A DNA stretch of 64,000 nt from positions 1 through 64,000 of the forward strand of contig NZ_JARZHG010000033.1 in NCBI RefSeq assembly GCF_029946505.1. Direction: 5' to 3'. A model generated the notes under the pieces. It was not told the origin of the DNA. It saw only the letters and a program-made list of their open reading frames with translations, and did no database searches. Of this stretch, positions 8,201-17,385 are shown piece after piece (position 1 is the stretch's first letter; each line of letters opens with the position of its first letter). A program made the position numbers and the translations under genes. Origin of the DNA: Polyangium sp. y55x31 (GTDB taxonomy: Bacteria > Myxococcota_A > Polyangia > Polyangiales > Polyangiaceae).

Positions 8201-10178
8201 GGTATCGATCGGGCGCCTCCTGCACCACGAGCCCCTCACGAATCGCGGGGAGCAACGCATCGGCGGTCCGGTCGGGCGAGAGCTCGTCGATCGTGGAGAG
8301 GGTCTGGAGCGTGAAGCCATGCCCGATGCACGCGGCGAGGCGGAGGACGTGCTGCGTCTCCGGCGCGAGGAGCGCGAGGTTCCGGACGATCAGATCGACG
8401 ACGTTGTCGGTGACCTCGCGCGCCTCGATGGCCTCGAGGTCCCAGCGCCAGGCGCATTGCTCGGCGTCGTAACGGATTTGCTGGCCTTCGTGCAATGCGT
8501 GCAGGAACTGGCCCACGAAAAACGGGTTTCCCTGGGTCTTCGCCAGCACGGCCATGGCGAGCGGGCGCGCGCGCAGCGGGTCCACGGCGAGCGCGTCGCC
8601 GAGCAATTGCGAAAGCTCCGGGGCGCCGAGCGATCGGAGCACGATCTCGCTCACCGCGACGCCCTCTTTCCGCAGCGCGGCGAGGGTCCCCATCAAGGGA
8701 TGCGCCGCGTCCACCTCGCTGTCGCGATATGCGCCGAGGATCAAGAGGCCGGGGCCATCACGATCGGCGAGCAGGACCTCGAGGAGCTTGAGCGAGCCCG
8801 GATCGGCCCATTGCAGATCGTCGAGGAACAGGACGAGCGGCCTCTCCGGGCTCGCGAAGACCTGCACGAAGCTCTTGAGCACGAGGCGCATGCGATTTTG
8901 CGACTCGGCCGGCCCGACGACGGGGAGCGCGGGCTGCGGACCGAGGACGTTCGCGAGCTCCGGGACGAGATCCATGATGACCCGACCATTGCCCGCGAGC
9001 GCCCGCGAAAGCCGCGCCTGAAAGGACGCGAGCTCGCCCGCGCTCTCGCCGAGGAGCTGCTGCGAGAGCTCGCGGAACGCGTGAATGACGGGGCCGTACG
9101 GGACGCTCTGGCTCAGGAGATCGAATTTGCCGGCGATGAAGCGCGCGCCGTCGCGAGGCAGGCTTCGGCGGAGCTCGTGGACGAGCGCCGATTTGCCGAC
9201 CCCGGACGGGCCCGCGATCAGGACGAGCTCCGCAGGCCCGAGCCGCGCTCGCTCGAATGCATCGAGCAAGGCCTTCCCCTCGCCCGATCGCCCATACAGC
9301 CGCTCCGGGAGGTGCAGCGCTGAGGCGATGTCGTGGCGACCGAGCACGAACGATTCGACGTTGCCCGTTTCCTCGATCTGGCGAATGCACGCGGCCAGAT
9401 CGAGCTCGACGCCGCGCGCGCTCTGGTATCGATCCTCCGGCGCCTTGGCGAGGAGCTTCATGACGAGCGCGGAGACCACTTCGGGGATACGCCCATCGAC
9501 CTCCCGCGGCGCCGCGGGGACACGGGCGATGTGGCTGTGCACGAGCTCGACGGGGTCGGTGGTCGTGAAAGGCAGCGACGCGGTGAGCATCTGGTAGAGG
9601 GTGACGCCGAATGCATAAAGATCGGCGCGATGATCCACCGCCCGGCTCATCCGGCCCGTTTGCTCGGGCGCGAGGTAGGCGAGCGTCCCCGCCATGGCCT
9701 CCGCGGAGGCACGCCCGGGCGCCTCCGACATTCGCATGGCCAGGCCGAAATCGAGGAGGTAGACGCTCCCGGTGTCCGCGTGAAAGAGAAGATTCTGGGG
9801 TTTTACGTCGCGGTGGACGATCCCGCGCTGATGGACGCTGGCGAGAATGCCGGCGATACTGCGGCCGATCTTCAGCGCCGTCGTCACGTCGAGGCGCCGC
9901 GCCCGGAGAAGCGCCGCGAGCGTCTCGCCCGGGAGCGCCTCCAGCACGAGCGCGACGCCTCGCTCGGACGGCTCGAGCGCGAGGGCCTTGACCACGCCGG
10001 GCGCGTCGATGCTCTTCAGGATCGCATACTCGTGCCGGAGCCGCTCGATGTCACGCGGCGTCACGTCTCCGCGTGGGAGCTTGATGACAACGGGGGTCGG
10101 GTCGTCATCCTGCTGTCCTCGATGGATGACGGTGGACGAACCTTCGTGAATCGCGGCTCCGACCGTGCGATAGGCCAT
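5214..10178 (-). CDS. Giant Ser/Thr kinase - AAA ATPase - TPR-like - GAF - STAS signalling protein
   Basis: 1654 residues from ATG 10178 (MAYRTVG). Upstream in-frame codons give no kinase sequence and were excluded. Residues 1-265 form a Hanks-type kinase with HRDVKPQN near 120, a DFG motif and YLAPEQ. Next is an AAA-type ATPase with Walker A GPSGVGKS near 325 and [12 protein letters not shown] as Walker B. About 600 helical, TPR-like residues follow. A GAF domain lies at about 1296-1460, a coiled coil comes next, and a STAS domain of the RsbR/RsbS kind occupies about 1540-1650 (MDITG and WLTGV segments carry possible phospho-Thr positions). It probably integrates ligand sensing (GAF) with kinase output to the STAS module. 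It is paralogous in layout to the protein at 17386-22869, which ends in a histidine kinase instead. Frame and domains are clear; the pathway is unknown. Confidence 0.9.
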   Translation of the reverse strand: MAYRTVGAAIHEGSSTVIHRGQQDDDPTPVVIKLPRGDVTPRDIERLRHEYAILKSIDAPGVVKALALEPSERGVALVLEALPGETLAALLRARRLDVTTALKIGRSIAGILASVHQRGIVHRDVKPQNLLFHADTGSVYLLDFGLAMRMSEAPGRASAEAMAGTLAYLAPEQTGRMSRAVDHRADLYAFGVTLYQMLTASLPFTTTDPVELVHSHIARVPAAPREVDGRIPEVVSALVMKLLAKAPEDRYQSARGVELDLAACIRQIEETGNVESFVLGRHDIASALHLPERLYGRSGEGKALLDAFERARLGPAELVLIAGPSGVGKSALVHELRRSLPRDGARFIAGKFDLLSQSVPYGPVIHAFRELSQQLLGESAGELASFQARLSRALAGNGRVIMDLVPELANVLGPQPALPVVGPAESQNRMRLVLKSFVQVFASPERPLVLFLDDLQWADPGSLKLLEVLLADRDGPGLLILGAYRDSEVDAAHPLMGTLAALRKEGVAVSEIVLRSLGAPELSQLLGDALAVDPLRARPLAMAVLAKTQGNPFFVGQFLHALHEGQQIRYDAEQCAWRWDLEAIEAREVTDNVVDLIVRNLALLAPETQHVLRLAACIGHGFTLQTLSTIDELSPDRTADALLPAIREGLVVQEAPDRYRFLHNRVQQAAHAMIDEADRAATHLRIGRLLLAGMEPGAPDRAHFEVAFHLNRGEAQMQDPAERLALAERNLDVGRRAKASNAYDAAAHHFRIGTTLLPESAWQDLHALTFALHEELAECDYLCGRFEQAEASFDRLVERARSKADLGNVFAKKLRLYQVAGRYAEAVDVGFQALRRFGVEIPDTDEGVQAATTREMQEVQALLGEKTIEALVDAPVMADPEQIALMSILNELLSCSYIGRPAVFPLSTIRAVRHSLRHGNSPASCYSYSCYAVLLVTLDQIPTAVAISEMAMALNERFADASSRGRVLHVHGNHIHFWVNHYRTCFPFVERAFDACLAVGELVNAGFIAHSVTWLALERGDALDDVVQFSERFAAFAKRSRNELILLGIQLTQQFARSLTRPWLPDRPLDDDRFSGDFVLATFTRAGFRTGIAFYHITLLMLHYTAGRYEEAVASADHARDVLDAVPTLPIEPTFYLYEALALLARGPVGDAETTRRDQVRIDTSLDKIARYAEFGPENYEHKHLLLRAEASRVAGRHLEADDLYDRAILSARTHGFTPYEALANELAGRALLARGRHLLAPVYLREAHAAYVRWGATHKAERLIKEHPQIVAHGLARVPATHASASTSTSAGRGVASVVDMATVLRFGQALAGEMELPKVIAQLMRIVLANAGATRGALILDRDGELRIEATMTLGPDTVTVCDGGPMDASADLPISVIRYAARTREVVALGDVAADSRFAKDASLRGRGVLSILCLPLVHRRRLVGVLHLENNLVREAFGAERVEFLELLCAQAATALENALLVGHLQEASQALRQSNERLEAEVAQRTHDLLEVNTRLTQELVERERSEQARAALQEEIIRVQTDLLVELSTPLIPITDDILVMPLIGEMDARRAERVMDTVLSGASNSGARVVIMDITGMKTVDAEAASALIRAASALRLLGMQAWLTGVRQEVAQTLIALGIDLGGILTFGSLKRGVAHAARLARITSR

Positions 10179-10289
10179 AACGAGCAGCAAAACACGGGCG
10201 CCCGGCCGATGCCAAGCGGAATCGTGCCCTGCCTCTCGTGGCTTCACGCACGAAACGACATGACGATCGCCTTCGAGAGCGCTGTCAGG

Positions 10290-12308
10290 CTACTTGAGGA
10301 TGACGCGGCCCATTGCGAACCGGAAGAAGCTCGAATAGGCGGCCGCGTCGAGGCAGGTGGAGAGGTTCACCGCGGCGTTGTTCTTGTCGGTGCAGCCCGT
10401 GACGACCTTCTGCGCATTGACGGTCAGCTTGTAGGGCGCGCCGGCCCCGCCGACGGGCACGGCCGGATCGGCCTGGTCGGGTTGCGTCGGGTAGATGGCT
10501 GGAACCACGAACCCCACGTTGATCGTGCAGCCGGAGACGAGCACGTCGAGGAACGTATTCGCGGCGCCGTAGCCTTCCGTGCACGCGAAGATGCCGCCGG
10601 GCAAGAGCTCGGGCGGAACGGGCGTCTGCGCGAACGACCGCACGCCGATGTTGCCGCAGAGCAGGCCGGAGAACGTGGCGTCTTTTTGCCCCAGGCTCGC
10701 GAAGCTCTGCAAAGAGGGATTCAGGTGCTCGGAGACGAGGTGGCCGGGGGGCGTCCCATTCGACGCGAGCGGCGTCGAGCCCGCGCCAACGGAGACGCGG
10801 AGCTTCGCGCTCGACATCCGGAGGAGCGTCGAGCCGCTCGGGAAGAAATTGATGGCCATGCTCATCGAGCCGGGGCCCGCATTCAAGACACCGCCCATGA
10901 TGCTGCCCGTGAGCTTGTCGAGCGGGTTTCTGGCCGCGTCGAGCGTGACCGTGTTCGTGTTGTACCACCAATCGAGATCGTTCGAACCGCTGTAGCCCGC
11001 GCCCGCCACGGGCGTCGCGCGGACGACGCCGAGCTCGACCGACGGATCGTCGACACCGACGAGGCTCGCGAGGCCGAACATCTTGGCGAGGAAGCCCGAC
11101 GTCCCGGCATTGACGCCCTGATCGATGTAGCTCTGGACCTGGCTGCCGGCCACGCCCGCGTCGATCGCCTGGCCGAGCCGATTCGTGTTCCCGCAGAACG
11201 CGTCGGTGGTGCCGAACTGCATCTTCAGATAGTTCGACCGCAGGTCTTGCTCGAACTTGCAGACCCCGTCGCAGCCGTCGAGGTTCACCTGGTTCCCGTC
11301 GTCGCAATCCTCGCCGACTTCACGGATGCCATTGCCGCACATGGCCGCGGGGGCGGTCTTGCACATCGCGTCGCAGAGGACGGTGCCCGGCGGCTCGCAT
11401 TGCTCGCCCTTCATCGGGTCGATGCATCCGTCGCCGCAGACGGACGCTTTGCACACGCCCGAGGCGCAGACGCCGCCGGCACACGCGGAGCAATCGAGGA
11501 GCTGCACGCCCGGCATGCACTTCTGCCCGACGTTCGCCCCGTTCATCACGGTCGTGCACGTCTCGACGCCATTGCAGGTCTCGGCGTCGGGGCACGAGTC
11601 CGGCCCCTTGGTGCACGAGAACGTGCAGTTCGCCTCGCACCCGGCATTCGGGCCGTTCGCCGCGCCGAAATCGCATTGCTCGCCGCCCTGGACGACGCCG
11701 TCGCCGCAGACCGCGGCCGTGCAGACGCCGGCCTTGCAGGTCGCGTTCGGGCCACACGTGGTGCCGTTCTGCGCGGGGTCGGGGACGGCGATGCAGGTAT
11801 GGTTCGCGAGACACGCGTTTTGCTGACAAGCCGGCGCCGCGGGGCAATCGGTCGCGGGATTGACGCACGAGTACGTACAATCCTGATCGCAGCCGTCGCC
11901 GTCGACGAGGTTGCCGTCGTCGCACTGCTCCGGGGGTTTTACCACGCCATCGACGACACAAGCGGGAGCGCCGCCCCCGCCGCCGTTTCCAGCCGCGCCG
12001 CCCGCGCCGCCCATGCCCCCTGCCCCACCGGCGCCGCCGATTCCTCCGCTGCCGCCGATTCCTCCGCCGCCGCCAGCGCCGCCCACTCCTCCGCTGCCGC
12101 CGCCGCCCATGCCGCCGAGGCCACCCGCGCCGCCCATACCGCCGACGCCGCCCGTACCGCCGACGCCGCCCGTGCCACCGACGCCCCCCGCGCCGGCCAT
12201 GCCGCCGCCGCTGGAGCTCGAACTCGTGCTCGTGTTTTCGCTGGAGCCGTCGCTACAAGCAACGAGGAGGAGACTGCCGAGAGAAAGACCGACGAAGAGT
12301 CGCTTCAT
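10290..12308 (-). CDS. Large Gly-rich and Cys-rich lipoprotein with DUF4215-type repeats
   Basis: 672 residues from ATG 12308 (MKRLFVGLSLGS), with a lipobox at LLLVAC. A Ser-rich patch is followed by about 85 residues of Gly-Gly-X repeats (GGAGGVGG type). Then come several myxobacterial cysteine-rich repeats of the form CGDG-x-x-x-GGEQCDFG and GEDCDDGN-x-x-x-DGCD, the signature of DUF4215-type modules. The C-terminal half (about residues 360-672) has fewer cysteines and resembles a beta-rich secreted domain. The protein is expected to be tethered to the outer membrane and exposed. It is likely monocistronic: the divergent or convergent neighbours are unrelated. Its function is not recognised. 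The Gly-rich tract is a long low-complexity DNA stretch (about 11990-12240) and could vary between strains. Confidence 0.85.
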   Translation of the reverse strand: MKRLFVGLSLGSLLLVACSDGSSENTSTSSSSSGGGMAGAGGVGGTGGVGGTGGVGGMGGAGGLGGMGGGGSGGVGGAGGGGGIGGSGGIGGAGGAGGMGGAGGAAGNGGGGGAPACVVDGVVKPPEQCDDGNLVDGDGCDQDCTYSCVNPATDCPAAPACQQNACLANHTCIAVPDPAQNGTTCGPNATCKAGVCTAAVCGDGVVQGGEQCDFGAANGPNAGCEANCTFSCTKGPDSCPDAETCNGVETCTTVMNGANVGQKCMPGVQLLDCSACAGGVCASGVCKASVCGDGCIDPMKGEQCEPPGTVLCDAMCKTAPAAMCGNGIREVGEDCDDGNQVNLDGCDGVCKFEQDLRSNYLKMQFGTTDAFCGNTNRLGQAIDAGVAGSQVQSYIDQGVNAGTSGFLAKMFGLASLVGVDDPSVELGVVRATPVAGAGYSGSNDLDWWYNTNTVTLDAARNPLDKLTGSIMGGVLNAGPGSMSMAINFFPSGSTLLRMSSAKLRVSVGAGSTPLASNGTPPGHLVSEHLNPSLQSFASLGQKDATFSGLLCGNIGVRSFAQTPVPPELLPGGIFACTEGYGAANTFLDVLVSGCTINVGFVVPAIYPTQPDQADPAVPVGGAGAPYKLTVNAQKVVTGCTDKNNAAVNLSTCLDAAAYSSFFRFAMGRVILK

Positions 12309-12379
12309 GGGGGCGGCATCCTACGCGGATGTCTCACCCCGAGGCGGGAAAAAAATCGCCCTCCGGCGCCGCGCTCACC

Positions 12380-13321
<942 letters not shown>

Positions 13322-13432
13322 GCATTCTTCTCCTCGCGTGGGACCGAGGAAGGATGCACCCGCCCCGTCGCTCGCGGAAGAGCACGCTGGAGAGACACAC
13401 TGTTCTCCGCCGAGCAACAATCGACGCGAGCG

Positions 13433-13651
13433 TCACGTCGCCGCGTCGATGATCTCGGCCCCCAGCCACCCGAGCGCGGTGGCGAGGGACGTCGTCCGGT
13501 GGCGCTCCGGATGCCAGGAAAACAAGAGGACGAGGACCTTCGCGGGCACATGGCCGGTCCCGTCGGCTGCGCGGACGAGCGAGCGTACCCGCTCCACCTC
13601 GTCGGCCGGGCAACGGACGGTCAAACCATCGATCTGGACGAGCTGTTGCAA
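13433..13651 (-). CDS. Small hypothetical protein, TTG start uncertain
   Basis: 72 residues if translation starts at the TTG at 13651, which has GGAGTGGG just upstream. A longer version from ATG 13756 is open, but its first 35 residues show poor codon bias. From about residue 10 on, third positions are strongly G/C, which favours a real gene. The protein reads LQQLVQIDGLTVRCPADE at its start and has no recognised domain, signal or membrane segment. It lies on the same strand as the 183-residue gene at 13781-14332. A plus-strand frame starting at 13651 overlaps the gap between them, so the local gene structure is ambiguous. Confidence 0.4.
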   Translation of the reverse strand: MQQLVQIDGLTVRCPADEVERVRSLVRAADGTGHVPAKVLVLLFSWHPERHRTTSLATALGWLGAEIIDAAT

Positions 13652-13780
13652 TGTCCCACTCCGAGCCAATGCCAGCGGAGCACGACGAGGCGATGGGCTC
13701 CGCTCGCGGCAAAGGGCCGAGGGAGACTCACGCGGCGCTCGTCGCGCGCCTTTCAACGGTGGAAATGGCGATCGATGGGC

Positions 13781-14332
13781 TCAGGCAGAGCCCCGCGACG
13801 GGCGCGGAGGGGCGCGGGCTTCTTGCGGCGTGCGGCGCTCGGAGACACAGCCAGCTTTTTCGAGGCGAAGGGTGATCTCGCGGGGGCGCTCTTCGGCGTG
13901 GAGGCGATTCGACTCGATGCGGGCGTCAGCCCAGGGCAGCGCTCCGGTCGGAGGGTCGATCACGGGGGTGCTGGCTTCCGAGGTCCGCGACCGCGTCGAC
14001 GACAAGGACGACGATTGCGAAGGAAGATCGCCGCGCTCGTGCTCGGCTTCTGGCGGCGGATGTCGATGCGGACCGCTCGAAGCGAATCGTGCGACCTCGA
14101 AACGCCGTCCGCCCGGCGACGCGAATCGCGCGACCTTCGGCACGACCTTGCCCCCGCCGTTCACCACGGGCGCGAGATCCGCCGCGAAACATGCGCCCTC
14201 GCCGCCGAAAAAGACCAAGACGAGCGCGAGAACCGCGAGCACCGTGACCACGACGCCCGGACGTGCTTCCCCTCGCCGCCTCGCGCGGCCAGCATCGACG
14301 ATGCCGGGAGAAGGGGAAAGGGCGCCGATCAT
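13781..14332 (-). CDS. Hypothetical membrane-anchored protein
   Basis: 183 residues from ATG 14332. Third positions are G/C-rich along the whole frame, which supports coding. Around residues 26-47 a single hydrophobic segment (VVVTVLAVLALVLVFFGG) should span the membrane or act as a signal anchor. The rest is hydrophilic, rich in Arg, Ser, Pro and Glu, with two VARFAS repeats near residues 67 and 79. No domain is recognised. It is divergent from the thioesterase gene at 14500. Confidence 0.5.
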   Translation of the reverse strand: MIGALSPSPGIVDAGRARRRGEARPGVVVTVLAVLALVLVFFGGEGACFAADLAPVVNGGGKVVPKVARFASPGGRRFEVARFASSGPHRHPPPEAEHERGDLPSQSSSLSSTRSRTSEASTPVIDPPTGALPWADARIESNRLHAEERPREITLRLEKAGCVSERRTPQEARAPPRPSRGSA

Positions 14333-14499
14333 TTGACGTCACACTAACGGCGAGGGGTCGTGGAACTCAAGGACAAAGCGCGCGTGTCTGAGGTTTTTCC
14401 GCGGGCTCGAGCCGCATGGATGAGAGGACCCGATGGCCGTGGCGGCTCCCCTCGCCCGCGAGCCCCCGCCCGCTGTCCGTTTCGTGTATGGGTTGCGCC

Positions 14500-14943
14500 A
14501 TGAGCGAGACGATCGGGCGCGACGGCTACCCTCACTTCCTCGTCATTCCGACGCGGTGGATGGACAACGACATCTACGGCCACGTCAACAACGTCGTTTA
14601 TTACTCGTATTTCGACACCGTCATCAATCGCTGGCTCATCGGCGAAGGCGGGCTCGACATCGAGCGGGGCGACGTGATCGGCGTGGCCGCGGAGTCGCAT
14701 TGCAGGTACCTGCGCGGCGTGTCGTTCCCGACGGACATCGACGCGGGGCTACGCGTGGGCAAGCTCGGCCGCTCCAGCGTGCGTTACGAGATCGGGCTCT
14801 TTCCGCGCGGCGAGGCGCTCGTGGCCGCCGAGGGATACTTCGTCCACGTCTTCGTGGATCGGGTGAGCCGAAAACCGACGCCGATCCCCGATCGGATCCG
14901 CGCCGCGCTCGAGCGGCTCCTCGTGCCTTCCAGCGCGGTTTGA
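14500..14943 (+). CDS. Acyl-CoA thioesterase, hotdog fold (4-hydroxybenzoyl-CoA thioesterase/YbgC type)
   Basis: 147 residues from the ATG at 14500 (MSETIGRDG). Two in-frame upstream starts would add unrelated Arg-rich sequence. The protein has the 4HBT signature near residue 20: an Asp followed by IYGHVNNVVYYSYFDT, in which the Asp-x-x-x-H-V-N-N pattern carries the catalytic carboxylate and the active-site helix. The length is normal for a single hotdog domain. Such enzymes hydrolyse short or aromatic acyl-CoA thioesters in the cytoplasm; the actual substrate cannot be read from the sequence. It precedes the ABC transporter gene by 92 bp on the same strand without obvious functional connection. 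Confidence 0.88.
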   Translation: MSETIGRDGYPHFLVIPTRWMDNDIYGHVNNVVYYSYFDTVINRWLIGEGGLDIERGDVIGVAAESHCRYLRGVSFPTDIDAGLRVGKLGRSSVRYEIGLFPRGEALVAAEGYFVHVFVDRVSRKPTPIPDRIRAALERLLVPSSAV

Positions 14944-15035
14944 AGGCCTTCAAAGGTCTTGCGTTCGTCCCGCTGGTCCCGCATCCTTCGCGCTCGTTCG
15001 GGATCCTTCCCGGTAGGAGGTGCTCGAAGAAAAAG

Positions 15036-16625
15036 ATGCGCAAGCGTCGCCTCGCGGTCACGCTTCTTCTCCTGCTCCCGCTCCTCGCGCTCGTCGTCCC
15101 TGGAAGGGCGTACGCCGAGGAGACTGAGACGGCGCCCGCGCCGGCGAGGAACGCCGTCGCCGAGGCCCGCGCTCGCGGTGAGCTGCGCTGGGGGAACGAT
15201 TCGCAGGGCGGCGCGCCCTACGTCTTCCAGGATCCGATGGATCCGAACCACCTCATCGGCTTCGAGGTGGATTTCGCCGCCGCGCTCGCGAAAAAGCTCG
15301 GCGTGCGCGCGAGGCCCGTGCAGGGGCAGTGGGACGGCCTCCTCGAGTTGCTCGCCCGCGGCGATTTCGACGTGGTCGTGAACGGCATCGAGGTCGCCGA
15401 AGAGAAGAAGCGCGTCGCCGATCTGTCGCGGCCCTATTACGTCGCGGCCATGCGGCTCACGGTGCGCAAGGGCGACGCCGGCGCGCCGCGCACGCTCACC
15501 GCGCTCCGCGGGCGCAAGCTCGGCACCTTGCCCGGATCACTCGCCGCGCGGCTCGCGGAGCGCGAGGGCGCCGAGGTGAAGACCTACGACGGCGGGCAAA
15601 ACGACATCTACGACGACCTGCGGATCGGCCGCACGGACGCGGTCCTCCTCGACGATCCGATCACGCTTTATTACGGGGCGATCGATCCCGCGCTGGAGGT
15701 CGTCGACGGCTCGTTCGGCGAGGTCTCGTATGCGGTGGGCGTTCCGAAGGGCGACGCCGAGACGCTCGCCGCGGTGAACGGGGCGATCGACGAGCTCGCG
15801 AAGGACGGCACGCTCGCCGCGCTTTATGCGCGCTGGGGCCTCTGGAACGAGCCCACCGAAAAGCTGCTCGGGGGGCCTGCGCCTCCGTCCACGGCCGTCG
15901 CCGAGGCGCACGACGCGTGGCGCGCCGCCGTCGGAAAACCCCTTCCGTTCTGGTCACGCGTGACGGAGCGATACCCGGCGACGCTCCGCCTGTTCGCGCG
16001 GGGCGCGCTGCTCTCGCTCGTGGTCTCGGTCCTCGCGATGGCCGTGGCCGTGACGCTCGGCATGGCGCTCGCGCTCGCGCGGGTCTACGGGCCGAAGCCG
16101 CTCCAGTGGCTCGCCGTGGGCTACATCGAGCTCTTCCGCGGCACGCCGCTGCTCGTGCAGCTCACGATGGTCTACTTCGGCCTGCCCGAGCTCGGCGTGA
16201 CGCTCTCGCCGTTCGTCGCGGGCGTGATCGCGCTCGGGTTGAACTACGCCGCGGCCGAGGCGGAGAACTACCGCGCCGGGCTCGGGAGCGTGCCTTCCGG
16301 GCAGATGGATGCGGCGCGGACGCTCGGGCTGTCGAAGCTCGCGTCGCTGCGTCACGTGGCCTTGCCGCAGGCGATCCGCGTGGCCCTGCCACCGACGACG
16401 AACGATTTCATCGCGCTGCTCAAGGACAGCTCGCTCATCTCGGTCGTCACGTTGACCGAGCTCACGAAGACGTACACGAGCCTCGCCAGCGCCATGCGCG
16501 ACCACCTCGGCCTCGGCCTCGTGGTGGCGCTGTTTTACCTTGGCTTGAGCCTCCCGTTCGCGCGCCTGTCGCGCAGCGTGGAGGAGCGGCTCGGATCGAA
16601 GGTCCGGCGGCCGGCTTCCGCTTGA
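15036..16625 (+). CDS. Amino-acid-type ABC transporter: fused periplasmic binding protein and permease
   Basis: 529 residues from ATG 15036, with AGGAGG at 15015-15020 and a rather long spacing. The N-terminal signal sequence ends near PGRAYA. Residues about 45-275 are a family 3 solute-binding protein (SBP_bac_3; GELRWGNDSQGGAPY, then ALAKKLGVRARPVQGQWDGL). Residues about 300-525 are a membrane permease with several hydrophobic helices and the EAA-type loop around SGQMDAARTLGLS that contacts the ATPase. In most GlnH/GlnP systems these are separate genes; natural SBP-permease fusions are known. The ATPase gene follows 11 bp downstream, so the two genes form a complete importer for polar amino acids or a similar solute. 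The ligand is not identifiable. Confidence 0.92.
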   Translation: MRKRRLAVTLLLLLPLLALVVPGRAYAEETETAPAPARNAVAEARARGELRWGNDSQGGAPYVFQDPMDPNHLIGFEVDFAAALAKKLGVRARPVQGQWDGLLELLARGDFDVVVNGIEVAEEKKRVADLSRPYYVAAMRLTVRKGDAGAPRTLTALRGRKLGTLPGSLAARLAEREGAEVKTYDGGQNDIYDDLRIGRTDAVLLDDPITLYYGAIDPALEVVDGSFGEVSYAVGVPKGDAETLAAVNGAIDELAKDGTLAALYARWGLWNEPTEKLLGGPAPPSTAVAEAHDAWRAAVGKPLPFWSRVTERYPATLRLFARGALLSLVVSVLAMAVAVTLGMALALARVYGPKPLQWLAVGYIELFRGTPLLVQLTMVYFGLPELGVTLSPFVAGVIALGLNYAAAEAENYRAGLGSVPSGQMDAARTLGLSKLASLRHVALPQAIRVALPPTTNDFIALLKDSSLISVVTLTELTKTYTSLASAMRDHLGLGLVVALFYLGLSLPFARLSRSVEERLGSKVRRPASA

Positions 16626-16636
16626 AGGAGGGAACG

Positions 16637-17329
16637 ATGTCGATCTGCGTCACCGATCTGGTCAAGCGACACCCGGGCGCCGCCGCGCCCGCGCTCGCGG
16701 GGCTCTGCATGAAGGTGCCGACGGGCAAGATCGCCAGCGTCCTCGGACGCAGCGGCGCCGGAAAAACCACGCTCCTGCGCTGTTTGTCCGGGCTCGATCC
16801 CTTCGACGCCGGAACGATCGACGTCGGGGGCGTGAGGTTCGGCGCGGGCGCGAAGCACGGCTCGTTCGGCGGGAAGATCGGGCTCGTCTTCCAGACGTTC
16901 GAGCTCTTCCCGCACCTCTCGGTGCTCGACAACTGCACGCTGGCGCCGCGCATCGTGCGGGGCGAGGCGCGCGCGCGCGCGGAGGCGCGGGCCAAGGATC
17001 TCCTCGCGGAGCTCGGCATCGAGGACAAGGCGAAGGCCTATCCGGAGGCGCTCTCCGGCGGACAGAAGCAACGCGTGGCGATCGCCCGCGCCCTCGCCAT
17101 GGAGCCCTCCGTGCTGCTCTACGACGAGCCCACGAGCGCGCTCGATCCGGCGCTGAAACACGAGGTCGGCAGGACGTTACGGCGCGTGGCCGGGACGGGT
17201 GTCACGCAGATCGTCGTGACGCACGATCTTCCCGTTGCGCGCGAGGCGTCGGATCTCGTCTTCGTGCTCGACAAGGGGCGCGTGGCGGCCTTCGGTCCGC
17301 CGGACGAGGTGATCGCCGAAGCCGCGTGA
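16637..17329 (+). CDS. Amino-acid-type ABC transporter ATP-binding subunit (GlnQ-like)
   Basis: 230 residues from ATG 16637, preceded by GGAGGG at 6-7 bp. It contains Walker A GRSGAGKTT, a Q-loop (GLVFQTFELFPHLSV, typical of the polar-amino-acid subfamily), the ABC signature LSGGQKQRVAIARALA, Walker B VLLYDEPTSALDP and the switch His in VVTHDLPVA. It should power the fused binding-protein/permease encoded 11 bp upstream; together they form a two-gene operon. The length is slightly shorter than the 240-250 residues usual for GlnQ, with no missing motif. Confidence 0.93.
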   Translation: MSICVTDLVKRHPGAAAPALAGLCMKVPTGKIASVLGRSGAGKTTLLRCLSGLDPFDAGTIDVGGVRFGAGAKHGSFGGKIGLVFQTFELFPHLSVLDNCTLAPRIVRGEARARAEARAKDLLAELGIEDKAKAYPEALSGGQKQRVAIARALAMEPSVLLYDEPTSALDPALKHEVGRTLRRVAGTGVTQIVVTHDLPVAREASDLVFVLDKGRVAAFGPPDEVIAEAA

Positions 17330-17342
17330 AGCTGCGCGATCC

Positions 17343-17376
17343 TTGACAAGGGAGAGAGGGTCGTCTCCCCTACGTT
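17343..17376 (+). promoter_or_regulatory. Weak candidate promoter before the second giant kinase
   Basis: A perfect TTGACA at 17343-17348 is followed by TACGTT at 17371-17376, 9 bp before the ATG at 17386. The 22-bp spacing is too long for a standard sigma70 promoter, so only the -35-like box is convincing. Confidence 0.2.
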
Positions 17377-17385
17377 GGGGATCCC

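Noticed and set aside
6465-9323. Plus-strand open frame of about 950 codons
   Set aside because: Antisense to the first giant kinase; no ribosome site and no domain; third-position bias favours the minus frame.
13651-13875. Plus-strand 74-residue frame starting MSHSEPMPAE
   Set aside because: Good codon bias in its first half, but it overlaps the start of one minus-strand gene and the end of another and lacks a clear ribosome site. Kept as an open alternative.
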